Shown piece after piece: positions 53,766 through 63,162 of a stretch of DNA of 64,000 nt. The stretch spans positions 3,968,001 to 4,032,000 of the forward strand of contig OY761542.1 of assembly GCA_963664635.1 (NCBI GenBank), written 5' to 3'. The notes below the pieces were generated by a model, which was not told the DNA's origin, did not search any database, and was given only the letters and a program-made list of their open reading frames with translations. Position 1 is the stretch's first letter; the number at the start of each line of letters is the position of its first letter. The stretch comes from VXNE01 sp963664635 (GTDB taxonomy: Bacteria > Pseudomonadota > Gammaproteobacteria > Pseudomonadales > Azotimanducaceae). The translations under genes and the position numbers were made by a program.

Positions 53766-54101
53766 CTAGCGGCGGAGCAGCGGCCGGGATTCCGCGATCC
53801 GTCGCATCGCCCCGATGGCCGCATCCATCTCCTCGTCGCGCACGCGGTTCGCACGCCGGAAGCCGCAGCGCTCGCACTCGTGCACGAGCTTCCATCGGCC
53901 GCCGGTGCGGAACACCTCCACCGGCCCCATCAGCCCGCCGCACGGTGACGCCCGGTCTCCCGGGTGCACATCCACGTGCTTGCTGCAGAGGCACTTCCTG
54001 CAATGGTTGGTGTACCCGTCGCCCGTGTTGGCAGTGCCGCAGCGCTCACAGACGAAGTCCTCCACCGTCCGTCGAAAACGCGGGGACCGAACATCCGTCA
54101 C
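53766..54101 (-). CDS. RNHCP domain protein
   Basis: The 111-residue protein has a zinc-ribbon-like pattern: CERCGTAN near 18, TNHCRKCLCSKHVDVHPGDR near 31 (the RNHCP-type core), CGGLMGPV near 54, and CERCGFRR near 76. The family may bind RNA or nucleic acid, but the function is not established. The GTG at 54101 overlaps the sulfatase stop as GTGA, so it is the terminal gene of the sulfatase operon. Confidence 0.8.
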   Translation of the reverse strand: MTDVRSPRFRRTVEDFVCERCGTANTGDGYTNHCRKCLCSKHVDVHPGDRASPCGGLMGPVEVFRTGGRWKLVHECERCGFRRANRVRDEEMDAAIGAMRRIAESRPLLRR

Positions 54102-55600
54102 GGCAGGTCCGCGGCCTTCCAGTCCGGCGGGGCCACGAAGCCCTCACGGCCCGCGCCATAGGGCGGCACCGCATTCGGCGGCTGCAGGGTCCGGAAGGCG
54201 ATGGCCTTCTCCATCAGACGCGCGACCACCTCGGGGTGCTCCCCGCTCACGTCCTCGAGCTCGTGGGGATCGGACGCAATGGCGTAGAGCAGCGTGCGCG
54301 ACGCCTCCGCCGCGCCCGGCTCAGTGAGTTCCGGGCCGACGACCACGAGTTTCCATTCCGGCTCGATGACCGCCACCTGCTCCATCCCGCCGCCGCCGAC
54401 GGCGATGTACGAGTAGAGGTCCCGAGGACGGCCTTCCTCGTTGCCCGTGAGCACGCCGAGCACGTCCCGCCCGTCGAGTTCGCGCTCCGCGGGCGCCGCG
54501 ATCCCCGCGATGCCGAGCAGCGTCGGCAGGACGTCGATGTACGCCACGGGATCCGCAACGGTCCCGCCTCCCGAGATGCCGCCCGCCGGCCAGCGGGCCG
54601 CGGCGGCGACCCGGATGCCGCCCTCGTGGACCGAGGCCTTGGCGCCCCGGAACGGCGCGTTGTCGCTGACGCCGACGACGCCGCCGTTGTCGCTGAAGAA
54701 AAGGAGGAACGTGTCGTCCGCGATGCCGTGCGCGTCGAGCGCATCGAGGATGCGGCCGACGCCGGTGTCGAGCGACTCCCCCATGGCGGCCGTGATCCGG
54801 CGTTTTTCGCGCCGCGCGTCGGCGTCGCCGACGTACCCGAGAACGTAGTCGCCCGCCTCCTCGTAGCCGCGCGGCACGTCGATGCCCGGCAGGTCGGCGT
54901 ACCGCGGCAGTACGTCCTCGCGCGCCTGCCACGGACTGTGCACCGCGTTGTAGGGGACGTAGAGCAGGAAGGGCGCATCCTCGCCGGCGTGCCGCGCGAT
55001 GAAGCCCACCGCGTGGTCCGTGATCAGGTCCGTGCTGTAGCCGTGCTCGTCGACCGAGGTGTAGCCCTGCTGCCAGTCCCGTTCGCCCTCCCGTTCGTGC
55101 ACGAAATAATCGATGCCGCCGTTGTAGTGGCCGACGAACTCCGTGAAGCCGCGCCGCAGCGGGTGGTAGCGGACCGACGTGTGGCCGAGGTGCCACTTGC
55201 CGAAGATCCCGCGTTCCGCGTAGCCGGCCTCCGACAGCAACTCGGGCAGCAGGACTTCGTCCGTGTCCAGACCGTAGTCCCGCCACGGCGGGATCACCGA
55301 GCGCATCAGGCCGTAGCGGATCGGATAGCGGCCGGTGAGGAGCCCGGCGCGCGTCGGGCTGCACACGGGCGCCGAGTAGAAGCGCTCCAGCGCCACGCCC
55401 TCCTGTGCAATGCGGTCGATGTTCGGGGTCGGCAGCTCGCCGCCGTGGAAGCTCACGTCGCGGCGGCCGAGATCGTCGGCGACCACGATCACGATGTTGG
55501 GGAGACCCGGCCCGGTTTCGTCAGGCGTGCAGGCAACCGGCCCGAGGGTCAGCGCCAACGCCGTCCCGATCGCCGCCCCGGACCGCATCGCGATAGCCAT
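54098..55600 (-). CDS. lipoprotein arylsulfatase 1
   Basis: The 500-residue protein hydrolyses sulfate esters and has a lipoprotein-type signal ending GPVAC near 24. The formylglycine motif CSPTRAGLLTGRY is near 79. IVVADDLGRRDVS near 38 carries metal ligands, and GKWHLGHTSVRYHPL near 134 is the second signature. LFFSDNGGVVGVSDN near 303 completes the metal site. A maturation enzyme must convert the cysteine to formylglycine. None is in this window. AAGAGAGGAGGCGGC precedes the ATG, and 14 bp separate it from sulfatase 2. Confidence 0.9.
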   Translation of the reverse strand: MAIAMRSGAAIGTALALTLGPVACTPDETGPGLPNIVIVVADDLGRRDVSFHGGELPTPNIDRIAQEGVALERFYSAPVCSPTRAGLLTGRYPIRYGLMRSVIPPWRDYGLDTDEVLLPELLSEAGYAERGIFGKWHLGHTSVRYHPLRRGFTEFVGHYNGGIDYFVHEREGERDWQQGYTSVDEHGYSTDLITDHAVGFIARHAGEDAPFLLYVPYNAVHSPWQAREDVLPRYADLPGIDVPRGYEEAGDYVLGYVGDADARREKRRITAAMGESLDTGVGRILDALDAHGIADDTFLLFFSDNGGVVGVSDNAPFRGAKASVHEGGIRVAAAARWPAGGISGGGTVADPVAYIDVLPTLLGIAGIAAPAERELDGRDVLGVLTGNEEGRPRDLYSYIAVGGGGMEQVAVIEPEWKLVVVGPELTEPGAAEASRTLLYAIASDPHELEDVSGEHPEVVARLMEKAIAFRTLQPPNAVPPYGAGREGFVAPPDWKAADLP

Positions 55601-55614
55601 GCCGCCTCCTCTCT

Positions 55615-57150
55615 TTAGAAATACAGTTGGATAGTCTGTCCCTCAAGGGTGTCGAGGGTCGAACGATGACTCGTCCACATCGGTTCCGCGAGTCCGGCCT
55701 CCCAGCCGGCGAGCTCGGCCTCCAACCGCTCGACCACCTCGGGATGACGGTCCGCCACGTTCTCCCGCTCGCCGATATCCGCGGCCAGGTCGTAGAGCAC
55801 CGTCATCTGCCCGAACTCCGAAACCGGCGGGTAGGGCACGAGCGGCAGCAGGCGCCCGCCGGCGTTCATGGCCTGCTCGAGCGCGAGTCCGGACAGGTCG
55901 ACGCGCCAGAGCTTCCAGTCGCCCCAGCGCACCGCCGCGTTCGGCGCCGAGCGCCAGAACAGGAACTCGTGCGGCGGCGCCTCGGCTTCGCCGCGCAGGT
56001 GCGGCAGCAGGTCCACGCCGTCGACGTCGCCGGGCTCGAGCCCGGCCGCGGCGCTCACGGTCGGCAGGATGTCGAGGGAGATCACCGGCTCGTCGTAGAC
56101 GGCGCCGCCCGGCAGTCCGTCCGGCCAGGTGACGATGAACGGCACCCGGTGCCCGCCTTCGAGGTGGTAGCGCTTGGCGCCCGAGAGCGGTCCGTTCGTG
56201 CAGATGACGTCCGGCATGTAGTTGATGCAGCCGTTGTCGGAGATGAAGACGATCAGCGTGTTGCCGTCCAGTCCACGGTCCCGGAGCGCACCGACCACGT
56301 CCCCGACGGCGTCGTCGACCGAGGAAACCATCGCCGCGTAGACGCGCGCGCCCTCCGCCTCGATGTGGAGGTTGCGGTCCACGTATTCGTCCGTGGCCTG
56401 GATCGGCGTGTGCGGCGCGGTGAGCGCGAGTGTCAGGAAGAACGGGCCCCCGGCGTGGCGCTCGATGAAGTCCACGGCCTGCGCGGCGAAGACGTCCGTC
56501 AGGTACTCCGGCACGTCCACCGGTTCGCGGCCGTCGATGACGGACCGTGCGATGTGGGGATCCCGCTCCGTCGGCGCACCTTCCGCCGGCCACGAGTGGG
56601 TCCCGGGCAGGCGCGAGTCGATGTAGCTCGTACCGCCGCCGAAGATTCCGTAGAACTCGTCGAAGCCCCGGTTCAGCGGGTGATACTCGTCACGCGTGCC
56701 CAGGTGCCACTTCCCGACGAGGCCCGTCGCGTAACCGGCATCCCGCAGGACATCGGCGAGGGTCGTCTCCGTCACCGGCAACCCGAGGCCGGCCTCCGGG
56801 CCGCCCTCGAAGTTGAAGCTCGGGTTGTACTCGTAACCGAAGCGGTTCTGGTAGCGGCCGGTGATCAGGCCCGCGCGGCTGGGGCTGCAGACCGCCGCCG
56901 AGACATGTCCGTCCGTGAGACGCACGCCGGCGCCGGCGAGCGCATCGATGTGGGGCGTGGCGATGGTTTCGCTGCCGTAGGCCCCGACATCCCCGTAGCC
57001 GAGGTCGTCCGCGATGATGAGGACGACGTTGGGCGGGCGCGGTGCCGCCGCGGGCGCACGACCCTCGTCCCCCTCGTCGCCCGCCGGCGCGCAGCTCACC
57101 AGACAACCCAGGGCCGTCCCCATCGCCGGCCAGGTCCACCTTCGATGCAT
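55615..57150 (-). CDS. lipoprotein sulfatase 2
   Basis: The 511-residue protein has a lipobox (CLVSC near 20) and then the sulfatase core: LIIADDLGYGDVGAYGS near 43, the formylglycine motif CSPSRAGLITGRY near 88, LVGKWHLGTRDEYHPLNRGF near 143, and VFISDNGCINY near 284. It belongs to the same family as sulfatase 1 but is not a close copy, so the two may act on different bonds of one substrate. A strong GGGAGGGGGGAAGGCG precedes the ATG. It lies 25 bp after the histidine kinase stop. Confidence 0.91.
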   Translation of the reverse strand: MHRRWTWPAMGTALGCLVSCAPAGDEGDEGRAPAAAPRPPNVVLIIADDLGYGDVGAYGSETIATPHIDALAGAGVRLTDGHVSAAVCSPSRAGLITGRYQNRFGYEYNPSFNFEGGPEAGLGLPVTETTLADVLRDAGYATGLVGKWHLGTRDEYHPLNRGFDEFYGIFGGGTSYIDSRLPGTHSWPAEGAPTERDPHIARSVIDGREPVDVPEYLTDVFAAQAVDFIERHAGGPFFLTLALTAPHTPIQATDEYVDRNLHIEAEGARVYAAMVSSVDDAVGDVVGALRDRGLDGNTLIVFISDNGCINYMPDVICTNGPLSGAKRYHLEGGHRVPFIVTWPDGLPGGAVYDEPVISLDILPTVSAAAGLEPGDVDGVDLLPHLRGEAEAPPHEFLFWRSAPNAAVRWGDWKLWRVDLSGLALEQAMNAGGRLLPLVPYPPVSEFGQMTVLYDLAADIGERENVADRHPEVVERLEAELAGWEAGLAEPMWTSHRSTLDTLEGQTIQLYF

Positions 57151-57175
57151 CGCCTTCCCCCCTCCCTCGGCCGCG

Positions 57176-59419
57176 TTACGCGTCCATCTCGTCCGAGGCC
57201 GTATCCTCCCCGGCGGCGGCCATCACCGCGGGAGCTTGCGTCGGCAGCTCCACGATCATCTCCGTGAAGCTGCCCGCCTCCGATTCGACCCGCATGGAAC
57301 CCCCGTGCTCGCGGACCACGTCGTTCGAGAGCGAGAGCCCGAGCCCCGTACCGTGGTCCGTCGGCTTGGTGGTGAAGAACGGGTTGAAGATCTTGTCGGC
57401 CACTTCTTTCGGCATGCCGGTACCGTTGTCGCGCACCCGTATCTCGACACGGTCCTCGAACCGCCGGCTGGTCACGTTCAGCAGCGGCTCGAAGGACCCG
57501 CCGGCCGCCTCCTCCGCGAGCCGCCGTTCGTGCGTGGCGTAGCACGCGTTGCCCACCAGGTTGAGAATCACCCGGCCCAGGTCCTGGGACGCCACGTCCA
57601 GGTTGCCCATCTCCGGATCCAGGTCATGCTGGATGTCCAGCCGGAAGTCCGGGTCGTTGGCGCGGGCGCTGTGGAATGCCAGGCGGACGTGGTCGTCGAC
57701 GAGTTCGTTGATGTCGGTCGGCTGCCGCTGGGTGTCCGTGCGCTGCATGCGCAGCATGTCCCGCACGATGCGGTCGGCCCGGTCGCCGTGGTTGCGGATG
57801 AGCTTGAGATTCCCCGTCAGGTCCTCGCCGAGCTCCGCGACCAGTTCGCGCTGGTCTTCGGTCAGGGAGTCCGCAGCTTCCTGCAGCGTCTCGGTGAGCT
57901 CCTCGAGCAGTTCTTCCGACGCTTCCGAGAAGTTCTTCACGAAGTTGAGCGGGTTCTTGATCTCGTGCGCGACGCCGGCGGTCAGCTCGCCGAGGGCCGC
58001 GAGTTTCTCGCGCATCACGATCTGGTCCTGGGCGCGGCTCAGTTCCTCGAGGGTGGTCTCCAGCGTGTCGTTCTTCTCCCGCAGCTCCTCGGCGAGCTGT
58101 TCCACGAGATTGAGGCGCTGCACTTCCAGGGCGTGGCGACGGAACACTTCGAGAGCCGCCCCCATCTCGGCGACCTCGTCGCGCCCGCCGACGTCGACCT
58201 GGCCTTCAAGGTCGCCGCCGGCCATGGCGCGCATGCGATCCGACAGGCGCCCGAGACGCCGCAGCAGCACGCGCCCGACGAACAGCCAGGCGATCAGGAT
58301 CGCGCCCACGATGCTGATGCCGTTCAGCGCCAGCAACAGGTTCTGGCCAGTGAGAATGGCGTCCGCCGATGCCCGGGTGGCTTCGTCCGCGCTGTCGCGC
58401 GCCTCGGTGACCAGCCCCTCTACTTCGAGCGCCAGGTCGTTGGCCAGTTCGCGATTCTGCGCGAGCAGGCGCTGCTGACGTTCGATGCCCTCGAGTTCCG
58501 CCGCGCGCAATTCGAATCCGCCGCCGCCGCTGAGCCCCAGTTCCCCGAGGCGCGCTAGCATCGGCGCCAGCTCGGTACGCGCCGGCAGGTTCCCCAGCGC
58601 CCCGAGATGCCGCTCCATGCTCCCCGCGCTCGCCTGGAAGCGGTCGCGCATCGCCTCGAGCAACGCCCGGTCCGGCAGATTGAAGATGTTCGTGAGAATC
58701 TGGGCCGCGATGTTCGTGTCCGCGCGCAGGCCCGCCAGGCGGCGGTAGAGGCCGAAATCCTCCTCGACGAAACGGCCTTCCCGCGCGCGGGCGGACTCGC
58801 CGAGCGTCCGGTATCCGGTCACCGCGTAGAAGAGCTGATCGTCGATGATCGGCACGAGCACATGCGTCAGTCGTCCCTGCAGATCGTTCAGTTCTTCCCG
58901 CACCCGCGCCGCGCGGTCGGCGATGTCGAAGCCCTGCGCGACGGAGCCCTCGATCGCCTCGACATTGGCGATCAGGGCATCGGCGCGCCCCCGCACGCCG
59001 ACGTACTGTTCGCCATGCCGCATCAACTCCGACAGCCGCGCCTGGAACACGGCTTCTTCCTGGCCGAGTTCGAGGACGACCGTCGCGAACTCCCGCCGGT
59101 TCGCGGCGGCCGTCAGGCGCGGAGCGGCAGCCACCAGCGCCGCCCCCTGCCGGGCGACGCCGAATGCGGCGGCCATGCCCGGAACGCTGTGCTGGTTGAC
59201 CCGGTCCTGCGCGTCCCCGAGGCGGTTGAAGGACCACCAGGCCACCAGGCTGGCGATCAGCGTGAAGGACACCGCCACACCGATGCCGGTGTATAGCTGG
59301 ACCGAGATGCGGTGTCGGCTGGCCGCAATGCGCCGCATGCGCTCGCGCAGGCCGCCCCCCGGCTCCGCCGACGGATCGCCGGACGGCTTCCGCGCCGCAC
59401 GCGCCGCGGCCGGGCCCAC
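57176..59419 (-). CDS. membrane histidine kinase (4HB-like sensor, HAMP, HisKA, HATPase)
   Basis: The 747-residue sensor has a helix (VAVSFTLIASLVAWWSF), a long helical periplasmic region (about 70-340), and a second helix (NGISIVGAILIAWLFVG). A HAMP domain, a coiled coil (VEQLAEELREKNDTLETTLE), HisKA with the phospho-histidine in GVAHEIKNPLNFV, and HATPase with NLVGNACYATHE, DNGTGMP and GTGLGLSLSND follow. The GTG at 59419 overlaps the stop of the binding-protein gene (TAGTG). An ATG at 59338 would shorten the cytoplasmic N-terminus. The periplasmic ligand may be delivered by the neighbouring binding protein. Confidence 0.9.
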   Translation of the reverse strand: MGPAAARAARKPSGDPSAEPGGGLRERMRRIAASRHRISVQLYTGIGVAVSFTLIASLVAWWSFNRLGDAQDRVNQHSVPGMAAAFGVARQGAALVAAAPRLTAAANRREFATVVLELGQEEAVFQARLSELMRHGEQYVGVRGRADALIANVEAIEGSVAQGFDIADRAARVREELNDLQGRLTHVLVPIIDDQLFYAVTGYRTLGESARAREGRFVEEDFGLYRRLAGLRADTNIAAQILTNIFNLPDRALLEAMRDRFQASAGSMERHLGALGNLPARTELAPMLARLGELGLSGGGGFELRAAELEGIERQQRLLAQNRELANDLALEVEGLVTEARDSADEATRASADAILTGQNLLLALNGISIVGAILIAWLFVGRVLLRRLGRLSDRMRAMAGGDLEGQVDVGGRDEVAEMGAALEVFRRHALEVQRLNLVEQLAEELREKNDTLETTLEELSRAQDQIVMREKLAALGELTAGVAHEIKNPLNFVKNFSEASEELLEELTETLQEAADSLTEDQRELVAELGEDLTGNLKLIRNHGDRADRIVRDMLRMQRTDTQRQPTDINELVDDHVRLAFHSARANDPDFRLDIQHDLDPEMGNLDVASQDLGRVILNLVGNACYATHERRLAEEAAGGSFEPLLNVTSRRFEDRVEIRVRDNGTGMPKEVADKIFNPFFTTKPTDHGTGLGLSLSNDVVREHGGSMRVESEAGSFTEMIVELPTQAPAVMAAAGEDTASDEMDA

Positions 59420-60645
59420 TACCGTCCGACCCCCGTCCGGACGGCGCGGCCGGCGGGCCGGCGCCAGGAGATGCGCTCGGCCAGCGTCCGGACCGCCCGG
59501 TACTTCCCATCCGCACCGATCATGGTGAGATAGACGGCGTTGGACCCGCGATTGTCGGTCTCGCTGTAGCGCAGCTCGAAGCCGTCGAGGTCCACGCGCG
59601 CGGCCTCCCGCAGGACGTCCAGAAAGCAGGCCCGGTCCAGATCGCGTCCGCAACCGTCCAGGGCGACCAGCGCCAGCCGGCCGGCCAGGTAGCCCTCCAG
59701 CGAGACGAACCCGGGCGTCGCATCGGGCGCCACCCCGGCGAGCGCATCCGCAAACGACCGGACGATGGGCGGGCGGCTGCCCGTGGGGAACGGCACCACC
59801 TGCGTGACGTACACGCCGGGGCCGTACTCGCCAAGCTCGCGCGCCAGGGCGTTGCTGCCGACGAACGAGATGGTGACGAACACCGGATCGAAACCGGCGT
59901 GCCTCGCCCAGGCGATGAGCGCCGCGACGGGTTCGTAGGCGCCGACCGCGATGACCGCCTCCGGAGCGCCCGCCCGCAGGTCGAGCAGGCCCGTCTTCAC
60001 CGCGGTCGTGTTGCGCGGATAGACCCCCGTGGCGACCGGTTCCATGCCGCGCGTCTCGAGCGCGTCGATGACGCCCGCGTAGCCCGCGCGGCCGAAGGAG
60101 TCGTCCTGGTACATCACGGCGATCCGCCCGATGCCCCGGTCGGCGATCAGGTGGGCGACCATCGCCTCCGTCTCCTGGCCGTAGGACGCCCGCAGGTTGA
60201 TCACGTTGTCCCAGCGCGGATCGCGCAGGAACGCGGCGCCGGTAAAGGGCGCGACGTACGGCACGCCGGCTTCCGCCGCGATCGGCACGGCGACCACCGA
60301 GGTCGGCGTGCCGACCGCACCGATCAGGGCGAACACGCCCTCCTCGATCAGCCGGCGGGTGTTGGCGATGGCCCCTTCGGGTTCGTAGGCATCGTCCAGG
60401 GAGACCAGTTCGACACGGCGTCCGTGCACCCCGCCGCGCGCATTGGCCTCCGCGAACGCCGCGTCGATGCCCAGACGCATGTCGGTGCCGAGTTCCTGCG
60501 CCGGCCCGGTGAAGGCGGCGGACTGGCCGAACAGGATGCGGTCATCGGTGACGCCGGGCTCCGCCGCTGCCGACGCGGCCCCCGCCCCCACCGCGCCCGC
60601 GCCCACCAGGCCCAGCATGCAGAGCCGCCGGACGCGGCCGGTCAC
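59419..60645 (-). CDS. periplasmic ligand-binding protein (LivJ-like)
   Basis: The 408-residue protein has a signal peptide (LGLVGAGAVGAGAASAAAE) and a type I periplasmic-binding fold: ILFGQSAAFTGPAQELGTDM near 36, FALIGAVGTPTSVVAVPIAA near 105, and IAVMYQDDSFGRAGYAGVID near 172. It resembles branched-chain amino acid binding proteins, but no permease or ATPase genes are adjacent. With a histidine kinase immediately downstream it is probably a ligand sensor rather than a transporter subunit. The GTG start overlaps the RsbW-like stop as GTGA. Confidence 0.85.
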   Translation of the reverse strand: MTGRVRRLCMLGLVGAGAVGAGAASAAAEPGVTDDRILFGQSAAFTGPAQELGTDMRLGIDAAFAEANARGGVHGRRVELVSLDDAYEPEGAIANTRRLIEEGVFALIGAVGTPTSVVAVPIAAEAGVPYVAPFTGAAFLRDPRWDNVINLRASYGQETEAMVAHLIADRGIGRIAVMYQDDSFGRAGYAGVIDALETRGMEPVATGVYPRNTTAVKTGLLDLRAGAPEAVIAVGAYEPVAALIAWARHAGFDPVFVTISFVGSNALARELGEYGPGVYVTQVVPFPTGSRPPIVRSFADALAGVAPDATPGFVSLEGYLAGRLALVALDGCGRDLDRACFLDVLREAARVDLDGFELRYSETDNRGSNAVYLTMIGADGKYRAVRTLAERISWRRPAGRAVRTGVGR

Positions 60646-61064
60646 TCCGGTCTCCGCTTGACCACCGTGAGCCGGTTGCGCCCGTCGTCGCGGCGGTAGC
60701 TCAACTCGTCCATGATGGTCCGCACCAGGTACACGCCGAGCCCCCCGATCGGCCGATCCTCCAGGGACGCTTCGAGGTCCGGCTGCGGCGCGTCCTCGAG
60801 GGGATCGAAGGCACGACCGCCATCCACGATCTCGAGGGTCAGCGACCGATCGGCCGACCGCACCGAGATCGAGAATGCGTGTTCGCCGCCGTCCTCGTAC
60901 GCATAGTTGACGACGTTGATGCCGAGTTCCTCGACGACGAGGCCGATCTGGAATACCACGTCGGCGGGCCACTCCTGCGCGTTGCAGAACGCCTCGATCT
61001 CGTCCTGGGCGCGCCGCAGGTCCGCCACGTTGGTCGCCACCTGCAAGGAAAGGTCCGCACCCAC
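60642..61064 (-). CDS. RsbW-like anti-sigma / serine kinase
   Basis: The 140-residue GHKL ATPase has the N-box GLVVEELGINVVNYAYED near 41, DGGRAFDPL near 81, and GGLGVYLVRTIMDELSYR near 107. It matches anti-sigma-factor serine kinases. A typical partner anti-anti-sigma (STAS) protein is not in the cluster. The GTG at 61064 is one base after the stop of the phosphatase gene, so the two are co-translated. Confidence 0.86.
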   Translation of the reverse strand: MGADLSLQVATNVADLRRAQDEIEAFCNAQEWPADVVFQIGLVVEELGINVVNYAYEDGGEHAFSISVRSADRSLTLEIVDGGRAFDPLEDAPQPDLEASLEDRPIGGLGVYLVRTIMDELSYRRDDGRNRLTVVKRRPE

Positions 61065-61065
61065 T

Positions 61066-62229
61066 TCAGGTCTCCCGCATCACGATCAGGCAGGTGATGT
61101 CGTCCGACTGCGGCGTGCTCCCGACGAACGCGCGCACGGCGTCGAAGATGGTTTCGCTCACCTCGCGCGCGGTTTGCGGCCGCCGCTCCGCGAAGACCGC
61201 CTGCAGGCGTTCGACACCGAACTCCTCGTCCCTGGCGTTCATGGCCTCGGTGACGCCGTCGGTGTACAGCACGGCGATGTCGCCCGGCTCCAGGGTCGTC
61301 GTCTCCTGCCGGTACGAGAGCCCGGCCACGACCCCGAGGGCCACTCCGCCCGTCGTCGGCAGCAACGTCGACGATCCTCCAGGGTGCACGATGAGCGGCG
61401 GATTGTGACCGCCGTTGGCGTACTGCAGCAGGTCGCTTGCCGGATCGAGGACGGCGTAGAAGAGCGTGACGAACATGGCCGCCTCGTTGTCCGCCTCAAG
61501 CAGCCCGTTGACCTCTTCGAGGACGTCGGCGGGTTCGGGCAACCCGATGGCCGAACCCTTCATGAGCGTGCGGCTCGACATCATGAACAGCGCCGCCGGT
61601 ACGCCCTTGCCCGAGACATCCGCGATCGTCAGGCCGATGCGCCCACCTTCGAGGTTGATCACGTCGAAGAAGTCCCCACCCACCTCCCGGGCCGACTCCA
61701 TGTTCCCGAACACCTCGTAGCCCGGCGTCTTCGGAAAGACGGTCGGGAGGATCGACTGCTGCATCCGGCGGGCGACGTCGAGTTCGTTCTGCAGGGCCAC
61801 GAGCCGGTCGCGGGTCTCGAGCGCCTCGCGCAGCAGCGCAAGGTGGCCGAGCGTCTTGTCGATCGTGATCTTGAGGTCGTTGAAGTCGATGGGCTTGGTC
61901 ACGAAGTCGAAGGCGCCGCGGTTCATGGCCGTGCGGATGTTCTGCATGTCGCCGTAGGCCGAGACGATGACGGCGCGGATGTTCGGGTCGACCTTCGGAA
62001 TCTGGTTGAGAAGCGTCAGCCCGTCCATGCCCGGCATGTTGATGTCGGACAGGACCATCTCGATTTCGCGGTCTTCGTGGAGCCGCTCGAGGGCTTCGAA
62101 GCCGTCGTGCGCGAACGAGAATTCGTAGCGGCCGTCACGCACCTCCCTGCGCATCCGCTGCCGCATCAAGCGTTCGAGATCGGGTTCATCGTCAACTACC
62201 AGTATCTTGCGTACCCTGTCGGCCATCAT
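61066..62229 (-). CDS. response regulator fused to PP2C/SpoIIE phosphatase (RsbU-like)
   Basis: The 387-residue protein has a receiver domain (VVDDEPD near 11-17, phospho-acceptor in VLSDINMPGMDG near 61, conserved lysine in FDFVTKPID). A short linker helix leads to a PP2C/SpoIIE phosphatase domain (VGGDFFDVINLEGGRIGLTI near 187, NGGHNPP near 273, SDDITCLIV near 376). Phosphorylation by the kinase gene downstream could control dephosphorylation of a STAS partner. GGAGGGGA precedes the tandem ATG ATG at 62229. It is the first gene of the seven-gene unit. Confidence 0.9.
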   Translation of the reverse strand: MMADRVRKILVVDDEPDLERLMRQRMRREVRDGRYEFSFAHDGFEALERLHEDREIEMVLSDINMPGMDGLTLLNQIPKVDPNIRAVIVSAYGDMQNIRTAMNRGAFDFVTKPIDFNDLKITIDKTLGHLALLREALETRDRLVALQNELDVARRMQQSILPTVFPKTPGYEVFGNMESAREVGGDFFDVINLEGGRIGLTIADVSGKGVPAALFMMSSRTLMKGSAIGLPEPADVLEEVNGLLEADNEAAMFVTLFYAVLDPASDLLQYANGGHNPPLIVHPGGSSTLLPTTGGVALGVVAGLSYRQETTTLEPGDIAVLYTDGVTEAMNARDEEFGVERLQAVFAERRPQTAREVSETIFDAVRAFVGSTPQSDDITCLIVMRET

Positions 62230-62343
62230 TCCCCTCCGGCCAGCCCCCGGCGCTCGACTGCCACGCTCGGGATCCTGCGCCGTCCGCGGGACGCCGCGAT
62301 CCCGTCCGCCATTCCCTGCTCTCGCCGATCGCCTCTTGCGGCG

Positions 62344-62372
62344 AGCATGGCCGTGCACCATGGGGGTGTCAA
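62344..62372 (-). promoter_or_regulatory. sigma70-type promoter of the signalling-sulfatase unit
   Basis: On the minus strand a consensus TTGACA (62372-62367), 17-bp spacer and CATGCT (62349-62344) point towards the response regulator gene. A transcript starting near 62337 would have a leader of about 108 bases. No other good promoter was found between this point and the end of the RNHCP gene. Confidence 0.6.
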
Positions 62373-62451
62373 GCAGGGCGCCCGCGTGCCAGCAGTTCTC
62401 ATTTTGGCCACATGCGTGTTGTGACGGCGGAGCTGTGGTTTTGAGGGAGGC

Positions 62452-62480
62452 TTGACAACGTAGAGGGCGGCGCCTATGGT
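62452..62480 (+). promoter_or_regulatory. promoter of the methyltransferase-transposase pair
   Basis: A perfect TTGACA (62452-62457), 17-bp spacer and TATGGT (62475-62480) lie so that transcription would begin at about 62487, next to the ATG at 62488. There is no Shine-Dalgarno sequence. The mRNA therefore appears leaderless. The ATG at 62476 is inside the -10 box and cannot be used. Confidence 0.65.
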
Positions 62481-62487
62481 GCGGGCC

Positions 62488-63162
62488 ATGGGCAACCCGT
62501 GGTTCGGATCGAAGGCGACGTCGGGGCTGTGTCAGGCGCTGATTGCGCTGATGCCGCCGCACGCGGTGTACATCGAGACGCACTTGGGCGGCGGCGCGCT
62601 CATGCGGCGCAAGCCGGCGGCGCTGCGCAACATCGGCATCGACCTGGACGGTCGCGCGCTGTCGCGGTTCGAGTGCGGGTATCCGGTGGAGCTGGTGCAT
62701 GGTTGCTGTCACCGGTTCCTGGCGGAGTTTCCGTTCGACGGCACGGAGTTGGTGTACGGCGATCCGCCGTACCTGCGCGGCGCGCGCAAGTCGTCGCGCC
62801 GCTACCGGCACGACTACGAGGACGCCGACCACGCGGCGCTGCTGGAACTGCTCAAGCGACTGCCCTGCGCGGTGATGGTGTCGGGGTATCCGTCGGCGTT
62901 GTACGACGCGTTGCTCGGCGGCTGGCGCAGCGTGTCGCTGCAGGTGATGAACCAGGCGGGGGTGGTGACCGAGCAGGTGTGGTTCAACTTCGCGCCGGAC
63001 CGGGTGCACTGGGCGTCGTGCGCGGGGCGGAACTTCACGCACCGCCAGGCGGTCAAGCGCAAGGCGGCGAGTTGGGGCCGCCGCTACGCGGCGATGCCGC
63101 CGGCGGAGCGCCTGGCGGTGCTGGCGGCGATCATGGCAGAGGAGGCGCAGGCGCCGCCATGA
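62488..63162 (+). CDS. DNA N6-adenine methyltransferase (Dam/D12-like, small)
   Basis: The 224-residue protein begins MGNPWFGSKATSGL, the conserved start of this group. It has a motif I variant IETHLGGGALM near 31-41, motif IV DPPY (VYGDPPYLRG near 88-97), and a LVSGYPS-like VMVSGYPSALYDAL segment near 130. It is shorter than cellular Dam and lacks a large target-recognition domain. The stop overlaps the ATG of a transposase gene (ATGA). It is probably a passenger or regulatory enzyme of an insertion element. The target sequence is unknown. Confidence 0.82.
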   Translation: MGNPWFGSKATSGLCQALIALMPPHAVYIETHLGGGALMRRKPAALRNIGIDLDGRALSRFECGYPVELVHGCCHRFLAEFPFDGTELVYGDPPYLRGARKSSRRYRHDYEDADHAALLELLKRLPCAVMVSGYPSALYDALLGGWRSVSLQVMNQAGVVTEQVWFNFAPDRVHWASCAGRNFTHRQAVKRKAASWGRRYAAMPPAERLAVLAAIMAEEAQAPP

